The position numbers and the translations under genes were made by a program. 19,521 nt of DNA from Phycisphaerae bacterium. GTDB lineage: Bacteria; Planctomycetota; Phycisphaerae; Sedimentisphaerales; Anaerohalosphaeraceae. This document shows, one piece after another, positions 7,716-14,527 of this stretch; the stretch's first letter is position 1; every line of letters begins with the position of its first letter. The notes beneath the pieces were generated by a model. That model worked only from the letters and a program-made list of their open reading frames with translations. It was not told the origin of the DNA and ran no database searches. Location of the stretch: positions 1-19,521 of the forward strand of contig JAIPFN010000106.1 in assembly GCA_021736615.1 (NCBI GenBank). The letters are read 5' to 3'.

Positions 7716-7832
7716 CGACTGGGTGTTTCTTCGGCGACTATCTACAATTGGGAAAAACACCGCGGCCGCCTGAACCTTCAAAAACGTTCACTAACCGCAC
7801 TCGCTCAACTACACGAGGAGTTTAACAAGTGA
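7716..7832 (+). pseudogene. Severed C-terminal HTH segment of the SWIM gene
   Basis: This segment directly follows the TAA at 7713-7715, in the same frame. It encodes 38 residues, RLGVSSATIYNWEKHRGR then LNLQKRSLTALAQLHEEFNK, ending in TGA at 7830-7832. Joined to the preceding LRKKLGLSATEFA it completes a typical XRE-like helix-turn-helix: ...EFA(x)RLGVSSATIYNWE. Residue x is normally Gln or Lys, and CAA or AAA differs from TAA by one base. The segment has no start codon or Shine-Dalgarno sequence of its own. It is therefore a recent nonsense mutation, a readthrough site or a sequencing error, not an independent gene. Confidence 0.85.
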
Positions 7833-8195
7833 GAAGTGAAGGCAAACAGTTCCAACTCAACATTTTCGGATGTTTCTATTAGATCGTGGTCAAACAGGCG
7901 CTGCCTCGCATGACGACATTTGAAACAGACATTGTGCTGAGTTGGCAAGATTTTTAGGTATAAAACGTGAGGGATTGAGGCGGACAAAAGGTAGCAGACA
8001 ACGAGCAATGGAGATTGAAAGAGGAAGGTTAATAACCCGGATTTTTCCAGAAATGCGGAAGACACAGGCGGAGCATAGCCATTATCAGGCCAAAAATGGA
8101 TTCGTTTGTTTGTTTTGGGGGGGGGGAGGCAATGCCTGCTCATTTTAATTAGTCGGCCCTGAAAAAGTATGTTTCCGAAGATCAGGTCAAACTAA
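7833..8195. other. Intergenic region with repeat copy and G tract
   Basis: These 363 bp between the SWIM-HTH remnant and the GT2 gene hold no gene I can support. Short open frames exist on both strands (about 7805-8143 minus and 7942-8148 plus), but they have no recognisable domain. The region contains the second repeat copy (8069-8109) and a run of ten G (8117-8126). It lies downstream of both flanking genes, which converge here. The 6-bp inverted pair ACTAAT/ATTAGT is too far apart to be a convincing terminator. Confidence 0.5.
8069..8109 (+). repeat. Dispersed repeat, copy 2
   Basis: This is the same element and orientation as 3200-3240 (31/41 identical, ungapped). To the left, AAATGCGGA at 8051 corresponds to AAATGCAGA at 3191 with a short extra stretch between. 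To the right the copies diverge after TTCGTTTG. The two copies bracket the UPF0158-SNF2-SWIM unit. Confidence 0.6.
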
Positions 8196-9239
8196 TCAGA
8201 CTTTTCTATCGGCTATTGGCTTGCCTGCGTTTGAGATGTTGCGACGTGGAAACTTGAAGGGGATTGTTATTACGGACCATAGTGAACCAAGGCCATAGGC
8301 AATGTGGAGTGTAAGGAATGCCCATAAAACTTTGGCAGCAGAGACTTTGTCTTTTGCGGCTACTTTGATGGCCATAATAGCAGCTAGTGATGAATAGGCG
8401 AGGACATCTGCTAAAAGCAGAAAACTTATCGGCCAGTAAAAACATGAGGCAATGGCGAAAATGATCAGGCTAAGAACAAAGACCATAGGGACGAAATGCC
8501 TTACCGATAAGCCTCCGCCAGTGAGCCATATTGTGTAGGGATTCCATAGTCCATTATTGAATGCCTGCTGCCAGAGTCCTGAGTATGTAGCCCTGTTGAA
8601 GTAACTGAGTTTGATCTCGGGAGAAATTACAATTTTCCCATTGGCCTTTAACAGGCGTTTATTAAGTTCGATATCCTGATTTCTAACAAGTCTTTCATCG
8701 TAGAGACCTATCTTATCAAAGACTTCCCTTCTATACATACCAAAAGGAACCGTATCAACCTCTTGTTCGGGACCTTCCATTCGGAATTTTGAATTTCCTA
8801 TCCCAAATATACAACTTGTTGCGGCAGCGATGACATTTCCATTTTTTGTATTTTGGCCGGGTAATGTTTTCAGATATCCCCCCACCTGATCAGCATTGGT
8901 TCTTTGAATCACTTCAAGGCACTTTGCAATATAATCGGGGGCATATTCTGCGTGACAACCAACAACCATTATATATTTAGCGGATGAGCTTCTTATTGCA
9001 ACATTAAGTCCTGTCGGTACTATTTTATCCGGGTTATCAATAGTCTTGATATGATTGTTTAATTTCGAATACCCATCAATAACTTCCTGGGTTTTGTCTG
9101 TACTTCTTCCATTGACACATAATATCTCAATGTCATCACGAGATTCAATCTGAGGCAAGAATGAATCGAGACACTTACCGATAAACTTTTCTTCATTTCT
9201 GATCGGTATGATCACACTTACTAGCATAAAGCAGTCCAT
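8196..9239 (-). CDS. GT2 family glycosyltransferase, ExoA-like, membrane-anchored
   Basis: This 347-residue GT-A-fold glycosyltransferase resembles ExoA-type enzymes, which extend lipid-linked EPS intermediates on the cytoplasmic face. It has LVSVIIPIRNEEKFIGKCL (6-24), NGRSTDKT (43-50), DNPDKIVPTGLNVAI (68-82), GCHAEYAPDYI (94-104) and the catalytic-base region VRNQDIELNKRLL (185-197). C-terminal hydrophobic helices follow (about 250-320). Two positions depart from the family. The first motif is usually V-D-G-x-S-T-D and here has Asn43, and the metal-site D-A-H-A is here G-C-H-A (94-97). Activity could be altered or lost. The ATG at 9239 is annotated; ATG 9227, with GGA upstream, would give the usual MLVSVIIP start. 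The upstream GT4 gene ends 11 bp away, so the two are co-transcribed. Confidence 0.88.
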   Translation of the reverse strand: MDCFMLVSVIIPIRNEEKFIGKCLDSFLPQIESRDDIEILCVNGRSTDKTQEVIDGYSKLNNHIKTIDNPDKIVPTGLNVAIRSSSAKYIMVVGCHAEYAPDYIAKCLEVIQRTNADQVGGYLKTLPGQNTKNGNVIAAATSCIFGIGNSKFRMEGPEQEVDTVPFGMYRREVFDKIGLYDERLVRNQDIELNKRLLKANGKIVISPEIKLSYFNRATYSGLWQQAFNNGLWNPYTIWLTGGGLSVRHFVPMVFVLSLIIFAIASCFYWPISFLLLADVLAYSSLAAIMAIKVAAKDKVSAAKVLWAFLTLHIAYGLGSLWSVITIPFKFPRRNISNAGKPIADRKV

Positions 9240-9250
9240 TGATAAATAAG

Positions 9251-10474
9251 CTATTTTTCTATTAAATCCACGAACTTTGAATAGAGTATATTTCGATCAT
9301 AGATCGTGACGGCCTGTTGATGCGAATTGTATTTCATTTCCGCAAGTATATCCGCATTTGACGCGACTTTCTCGATCGCTTCTATGCAGCTTTGGGTATT
9401 TCCCGCCTGATAATCGAGTCCGCTTTTCGACCCGCTTACAATATTACTGCACTGGCCGGGGATGGTATTTAATACGGCTAGTCCGGCGGCAAAATAGTAG
9501 AATATTTTATTTGGAAGATAAATCATTGCTTCGGGAAAACTGGCATTGAAGCCGACGTCACATTGTTTTAGCAAATAGGCCCACTGCGGGAAATCGACAA
9601 ATCCTGTCAAGACCACGTCTTTAGTACCGCAATCGTCAATATTTTTTTTAATCTCTTCGGTGTATTCGCCTCGGCCGGTGATGAATAATTTTGCAGGACA
9701 TTTCAGATTTTCTTTGGCCTGCAAAAAAGCCTTGGTTAAAGTAATACAATCATAACTTCGATTCAGGCTGCCAGTATACGCAAACCAGATTTCACCTTCG
9801 GGCTTTGTAAATTCACTAGTATAACCTTCGGCGGCGGCTTTATTGAATGAGGCCAAGTCAATGCCCAGTGGAATGGTAGCTGTTGATTTGGGCGTAGCCC
9901 CTAATTCCAATGCTCTATTTACGTATTCATCTGCAACTCCGGCAACAACATCGGCATTACAGTAAGCGGCAGTGGAGGCTTTTTGCCATGGGCTTAAAGC
10001 CATAGAAAGTGACGCCCTAACCGGGGCGGGCGCTAATCTGTAAAATGTTTCAGGCCATAAGTCCTGAATATCTACGATGGATTTAGCTTGAAATTGCGAT
10101 GCTATTTTCACAGCATTTCTAGCCAGCATCGGAGGTGGAGCACTTGCTAAAACTACATCTGGCTTGAGGGTAACATTCGCTGCCATGCTTGCAAATCTTT
10201 TGGAAAGCAGATAATGGTTCCATAGTCTTTTAATGCTGACATTCTTTGTATACTGGGGCGATTCAATGAACTTTACATCCATGCCTATTTCATTGCATAC
10301 TCTGGTAAGTTTAGATTGGTCGACAGGTTTTTTAAAACGATGACTGAAACTGCTTGTCCACCATACAACCTTATGACCTCTGTTTAGCAGCAGCCCGGCG
10401 AGAGTTGCGTATCTCCCTTCCTGCTCAGGATCACCTGGAAGAGGGTCAAAGGGGTTTACAAGCCATATATTCAT
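9251..10474 (-). CDS. GT4 family glycosyltransferase (WbuB-like)
   Basis: This 407-residue GT-B-fold retaining glycosyltransferase would transfer a sugar from a nucleotide donor to the growing lipid-linked unit. Visible are the N-terminal NIWLVNPFDPLPGDPEQEGRY, the WbuB-type signature SIVDIQDLWPETFY (132-145), IPLGIDLASF (201-210) and YTGSLNRSYD (233-242) opening the donor domain, and GFVDFPQWAYLL. In the EX7E region the sequence is LPNKIFYYFAAGLAVL (320-335). Most relatives have Glu where Tyr326 stands, a residue that usually contacts the donor nucleotide sugar. The start ATG has AGGA 5 nt upstream. It is separated from the upstream GT4 by 6 bp and from the downstream GT2 by 11 bp, so the three form one operon. 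Donor and acceptor are unknown. Confidence 0.9.
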   Translation of the reverse strand: MNIWLVNPFDPLPGDPEQEGRYATLAGLLLNRGHKVVWWTSSFSHRFKKPVDQSKLTRVCNEIGMDVKFIESPQYTKNVSIKRLWNHYLLSKRFASMAANVTLKPDVVLASAPPPMLARNAVKIASQFQAKSIVDIQDLWPETFYRLAPAPVRASLSMALSPWQKASTAAYCNADVVAGVADEYVNRALELGATPKSTATIPLGIDLASFNKAAAEGYTSEFTKPEGEIWFAYTGSLNRSYDCITLTKAFLQAKENLKCPAKLFITGRGEYTEEIKKNIDDCGTKDVVLTGFVDFPQWAYLLKQCDVGFNASFPEAMIYLPNKIFYYFAAGLAVLNTIPGQCSNIVSGSKSGLDYQAGNTQSCIEAIEKVASNADILAEMKYNSHQQAVTIYDRNILYSKFVDLIEK

Positions 10475-10480
10475 AATTTC

Positions 10481-11650
10481 CTATCGTAGAAGATCATCGT
10501 AGCATTTTAATAGTTCGTTGAATTCGGTATTCCAGTTGTACTTTTCCCGAACAGCCTCTCTACCTCTTTTTCCCATCTGCTCTAACTGCTGAGGGTCGGA
10601 TAGCATCTTTAAGCATGTGTCGGTAACCTGATCTAAATTTTCGGGATCAACCATCATACCGGACTTTTCCCCTTCTACGTAACGACGCCAGCAATCAAAA
10701 TCAGAGGATAGAACCGCTGTCTGGCCCATCATGTATTCCAGGATTTTGGTAGCCAGCGATTTCAGATAATTGGGGTAAGGCCTTAACAAGCATAGCCCTA
10801 TTGAAGCCTTAGAGACAAGCCTCATCGCTTCTTTATGATCTACCTGTCCAATAAATGATACTTTGTTACTGATATTTAACTGCTGGGCCCTTTGCTTTAG
10901 CTTTTCAGCGCAATTATAAGAATCTCTTCCAACAAGCTGCATATGGAATTCAACTCCTTGAGCGTGAAGACGGCCTGCCAATTCTATATATATATCTGCA
11001 CCTCTCTCAATCGCAACGGAACCGACATAAATTAATATCGGCACATTCTGAGATGTGGAAGTATTATTTTCTGCCTCGATACTATCAAGAAACTCTTTGT
11101 CGTAGTGAGGGTAATTTTTGACCAGGTATGCAGATTCGTTATAGTCGGGGACGCTATGTTCGCTGGCTAAAACTATTACCTGACCCCGAATGAAAATCCA
11201 TTCAGTAATTTTGTATAGGAAAGCGATGGGTTTGCGAAGCCATTTTGGCAGCCATTGCTTGCTTAGTAACTGCCTGGGAATGGATTCATGTATATCAAAA
11301 ACAACCTTCTTTTGGAATATCCATTTCAGAACAAATCCCATGAAGATCAGTTCCGGATCATGGTAATGATAAATTCCTGCATGAGTCTTTAACGCCAACC
11401 TCATCGCAAGCCATGGAGCGGTCAGCATATGCAGCAAACGATTACGGAATCGCGGGCAGCGATGAATATGCACGCCATCTTTTACTGCGTCCGCATCGCA
11501 AGGAATCACCAGATGCACATCATAGCCTGCATCAACAAGCGAACGACACTGGCGATAGAACACCCGGGTATCATTGAGGGAGTGGATGGTGGTAATATGA
11601 CAAACTGACTTATTGTTATGTTTTTTACTCAAAGACAAATGAGCTTTCAA
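10481..11650 (-). CDS. GT4 family glycosyltransferase
   Basis: This 389-residue GT-B glycosyltransferase is the first gene of the 8196-11650 block. Motifs include VCHITTIHSLNDTRVFYRQC (16-35), GIYHYHDPEL (92-101), KVVFDIHESIPRQ in the acceptor domain, LIYVGSVAIERGADIYIEL at the start of the donor domain, and SLATKILEYMMGQTAVL with the usual EX7E glutamate retained. The HxHDPEL type is the same subgroup as the gene at 15576-16709, suggesting the two are paralogues. The start is a TTG: a TGA lies two codons upstream in frame and no ATG occurs before the conserved strand, so TTG 11650, 11638 or 11632 must be used. GAAGG lies immediately before 11650, which is better spaced for 11638. Confidence 0.9.
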   Translation of the reverse strand: MKAHLSLSKKHNNKSVCHITTIHSLNDTRVFYRQCRSLVDAGYDVHLVIPCDADAVKDGVHIHRCPRFRNRLLHMLTAPWLAMRLALKTHAGIYHYHDPELIFMGFVLKWIFQKKVVFDIHESIPRQLLSKQWLPKWLRKPIAFLYKITEWIFIRGQVIVLASEHSVPDYNESAYLVKNYPHYDKEFLDSIEAENNTSTSQNVPILIYVGSVAIERGADIYIELAGRLHAQGVEFHMQLVGRDSYNCAEKLKQRAQQLNISNKVSFIGQVDHKEAMRLVSKASIGLCLLRPYPNYLKSLATKILEYMMGQTAVLSSDFDCWRRYVEGEKSGMMVDPENLDQVTDTCLKMLSDPQQLEQMGKRGREAVREKYNWNTEFNELLKCYDDLLR

Positions 11651-11725
11651 CCTTCAGTATTAACGCGCTAATGCCGGGAAAATTGTTTTAAATCTAAGAC
11701 ACTTTGCATTTAAGTAAGAATTAAC

Positions 11726-11754
11726 TTGATATTTCACCCGGAAAACATTAAAAT
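11726..11754 (+). promoter_or_regulatory. Sigma70-type promoter for the secreted-protein gene
   Basis: TTGATA (11726-11731), a 17-bp spacer and TAAAAT (11749-11754) give near-consensus hexamers at optimal spacing. The predicted transcription start is about 11761, leaving a leader of roughly 46 nt before ATG 11807. No equally good promoter is visible in the opposite direction for the divergent GT4 gene. Confidence 0.55.
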
Positions 11755-11806
11755 ACAAGTTGTATCTGTTGTTCTTTATTGTTCCGCAAGATTGGGTTTA
11801 TAAACT

Positions 11807-13114
11807 ATGAAAAACTTGGTAAAAACCATTTTCGTCCTATCTCTTCTTGCCAACTTATTGTCCAGCCAACTATCTGCGGCCTCATCATCTACAAATCACG
11901 ACCGCCAACTTCCTGCTTTAAATCCGCGTTTTTCTCCTTTGGCTGAGGAAAACAAGAACTTGTTATTCGAACGAATTGTTGCGACTTTTGATAAAAAGTA
12001 CAAAACCAACCAGCACGAAAACAAAAATCTGGCAAAAAACTCTACGGTTTATTATCTTAGCAGGGAGATTCAGGCTCTAATCGATATGTGGCGTGCTACG
12101 AAAAAACAATCCTACCTTGACCAGGCAGAGAACTTAGTTCTTAAAGCTATCTCCGATGCCCAAAAAAATCAACATGTCCTATTACGATATAACAAAAACA
12201 GAGGCAAATGGCCCTGTTTTTTTGAAGAAGACTTACAGACAATTACCGGAGGACACGGACAACTTGGCGACTTCCAAGGGGCAACAAGCTTTATGATGGT
12301 TGCTGTCGCACTTCATGAAACACGAAATCCAAGCTCCAAAGAAATTGCCGATTTCGTTGAAAAGAATGTGATAGAAAAATGGTTCTCATACAACCCAGGC
12401 ATCAAACCAAATCATCTAACTGGTTCAAAATCCAATATGTATCTGCTGATCGTACTAGATTCCAGTCGCGGCAAAAGATCCCATTTCGCTTCAATCTGCA
12501 TGGCTCTACACAACTTAGGTTACAACAAGTACCCTTATCATCAATGGGCCAAATTTTTAACAGAGGTATATCTTGGGAAACGTACAAGCCTCAGCCAACC
12601 ATACCCAAAAGCAAAAGACCTCGGCAATGTATCGCCAGATGACTGGGGTGTAATACCAAACAAAAAAACCGGCGGTCTTGTTTGGTACTGGACGAAGGAC
12701 AATACCGTCCAGGATACTTCACATGCCAATCATACTGTCTGGCTTGCAGCGGAAGCATACCAGAAAAAACTAATCGACCAAACGACACTTATAAGTTTTG
12801 TCAATACGCTTAAATACCAGGTCTGGGCTTCAGAAAAAAAGGGCTTTTATTTTAATAATTTTATCGACAAAACGGACAAACCAACACACAGTATGGGCCC
12901 TGGAGGAATTGGTAATGTATGGTTCGGATGGCATCGACTCGGTGCGTATGATGAGAACTTAAAAAACCTTTTCATCTCTATGGCTTATGACCTGACTAAC
13001 GGTGGGCCAAACATTGTAGGGCAAAATAAGGGGATGAAAAACGCCCAATTATGTCTACTTGCTTGGGGAGCGAGGCTTTTATCACCTAATGGTCAACCAA
13101 ATACGTTTCCTTAG
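11807..13114 (+). CDS. Secreted protein, possible alpha/alpha-toroid carbohydrate-active enzyme
   Basis: This 435-residue protein has a clear Sec signal peptide: MKNLVKTIFVLSLLANLLSS with an A-type cleavage site near LSA/ASSS at about residue 25. I recognise no family with confidence. The body is helix-rich with aromatic motifs spaced as in (alpha/alpha)n-barrel glycosidases and polysaccharide lyases: STVYYLSREIQALIDMW, GGHGQLGDFQGATSFMM, TGGLVWYWTKDNTVQDTSHANHT, and GPGGIGNVWFGWHRLG near the C-terminus. The Asp/His-rich DTSHANH could be catalytic. Its place inside an EPS locus suggests that it trims, cleaves or binds the exported polysaccharide (inference). It is the only rightward gene in the right-hand part and has its own promoter. 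Its stop overlaps the stop of the convergent CapK-like gene by 4 bp (TTAG, 13111-13114). Confidence 0.75.
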   Translation: MKNLVKTIFVLSLLANLLSSQLSAASSSTNHDRQLPALNPRFSPLAEENKNLLFERIVATFDKKYKTNQHENKNLAKNSTVYYLSREIQALIDMWRATKKQSYLDQAENLVLKAISDAQKNQHVLLRYNKNRGKWPCFFEEDLQTITGGHGQLGDFQGATSFMMVAVALHETRNPSSKEIADFVEKNVIEKWFSYNPGIKPNHLTGSKSNMYLLIVLDSSRGKRSHFASICMALHNLGYNKYPYHQWAKFLTEVYLGKRTSLSQPYPKAKDLGNVSPDDWGVIPNKKTGGLVWYWTKDNTVQDTSHANHTVWLAAEAYQKKLIDQTTLISFVNTLKYQVWASEKKGFYFNNFIDKTDKPTHSMGPGGIGNVWFGWHRLGAYDENLKNLFISMAYDLTNGGPNIVGQNKGMKNAQLCLLAWGARLLSPNGQPNTFP

Positions 13115-14499
13115 CCGCTAGATGTATTATTTATAATAGACAAAAACTTTCCTCCCTGAGTTCGCGGAATCTCCGCTAATTTTTCAAGTTTACAGTTTAT
13201 CGGCTCATTAAAAGCCTTCTTAAAATTCTTCAAGATCAACTCTTCATCCTTTGCCTCACGGAAGTCCTCGGATGGGACATACCGTATGATAATTTCATCT
13301 CTACTCTGCTGAACAAGCTGGACTTGGCGAACTCCATGCAAATCCTTTACGATCAAACTGATATGCGGGAAATGTTTTCCACTTGGGAGGACAATAACAT
13401 CTCCTGTACGTCCCCTGATACGATGAATAACAGGGCCTGCATGACCGCAATCCGGACAGATATCAAGATTTTCATATTCGACCAAATCGCCTATTCGGTA
13501 TCTCAGCAGCGGCCATGAATCATTTAATAAGCTTGTGCAGATTATTTCTGCAACATGATTATTTCCATCGATCTGGACATCCTCAAATTCCATGTATCCA
13601 TAAGCGCGATCATAATGATAGTAGCCGCATTTGTGCTGGCTTATGCTGCCGCATGTTTCATCTTGCGAGTACCCATCCCATACTTTTGTTCGGAAAACTC
13701 TTTCTATTGTTTCGCGATAACTACCCAGTAACTGTTCACTTGTAGAAAAAACACATCTTGGAGACCATTTCGGAGTAATCCCCGCTTCTTCGGCAAGCTT
13801 TGCCAAAAGATAAAGCGAATTGGCGTAACCGGCAAAATAGATTGGTTTGAATTTGTCAATGTTTTCAATATACTCAGCTATAGTATCAGGTGATAAATGA
13901 TAAATGCTGTAAAGCCTTTGTTTCATAGCTAGATTCGTTCGCCAATATGGTCCGGCTTTTTGCGAATCTGGTATCAATTTCATTCCCTGAAAAGTTGCAA
14001 ATCGGTCGGATCTACTTACCTGTTGTCTATGATTTACCCAAGCGGCGGCATAAACATCCGCCAGGGACTCTCTATCATGGTAGCACAGCATAGGCATTCC
14101 TGTACTTCCACCGCTTTGAGAGACTATTAACTTCTTCATATTGTAATCGGAAGAAATCATATCTTTGCCGGCGAGCCTTACATCATCTTTAGTTATTGCC
14201 GGTATTTTCTTCCAGTCTTCCAGTGAACGTATATGTTCGGGTTTGAAACCAGCCTGGTCAAAGTGTTTTTTATAAAAAGGGATCTGCTCATATGAATAAT
14301 TAGCCAATTTTTGTAGTTTATCTAGTTGATAGGCCTCTGCTTGAGCCAAAGACCATTTTTCTGCATCACAAAAAAAGTCTTTACGTTTTTCGAAACACTT
14401 ATCGTAACGCTGCCTGACACGCACAAAACCGGCAACAGTACACATGAAATTCTGCCACCAGACAGGCGAGTGATAATAAATTTTATTTTTTAAATCCAT
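13111..14499 (-). CDS. CapK/PaaK-like adenylate-forming enzyme
   Basis: This 462-residue protein belongs to the phenylacetate-CoA ligase-like branch of the ANL superfamily, often called CapK in capsule loci. Such enzymes activate a carboxylic acid as an acyl-adenylate. Visible are the ATP-loop SQSGGSTGMPM (about 127-137), DGYSQDETCGS (about 275-285), the hinge region LLRYRIGDLVEY (about 331-342), a CPDCG pair (348-352), RGRTGDVIVLPSGKHFP, and the C-terminal RTQGGKF lysine. The frame is open to a TTG at 14526. I prefer ATG 14499 (MDLKNKIYYHSP), which matches usual family starts. It follows the CapA-like gene by 28 bp in the same operon. In polysaccharide loci this family probably supports acyl or amino-acid decoration; the substrate is not readable here. 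Confidence 0.88.
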   Translation of the reverse strand: MDLKNKIYYHSPVWWQNFMCTVAGFVRVRQRYDKCFEKRKDFFCDAEKWSLAQAEAYQLDKLQKLANYSYEQIPFYKKHFDQAGFKPEHIRSLEDWKKIPAITKDDVRLAGKDMISSDYNMKKLIVSQSGGSTGMPMLCYHDRESLADVYAAAWVNHRQQVSRSDRFATFQGMKLIPDSQKAGPYWRTNLAMKQRLYSIYHLSPDTIAEYIENIDKFKPIYFAGYANSLYLLAKLAEEAGITPKWSPRCVFSTSEQLLGSYRETIERVFRTKVWDGYSQDETCGSISQHKCGYYHYDRAYGYMEFEDVQIDGNNHVAEIICTSLLNDSWPLLRYRIGDLVEYENLDICPDCGHAGPVIHRIRGRTGDVIVLPSGKHFPHISLIVKDLHGVRQVQLVQQSRDEIIIRYVPSEDFREAKDEELILKNFKKAFNEPINCKLEKLAEIPRTQGGKFLSIINNTSSG

Positions 14500-14527
14500 T
14501 AGTAAACCATAAAACCAAATAAACAAT

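Noticed and set aside
8117..8126. Run of ten G as a phase-variation tract
   Set aside because: It is not inside or clearly upstream of a real gene; more likely neutral, or a sequencing artefact.
7805..8143. Leftward 112-codon frame downstream of the SWIM gene
   Set aside because: It overlaps the HTH remnant and repeat copy 2, has no recognisable domain, and its start lies just past the G run.
7942..8148. Rightward frame starting LARFLGIKREGLRR
   Set aside because: It begins with TTG, lacks a ribosome binding site, runs into repeat copy 2 and the G tract, and matches nothing I know.
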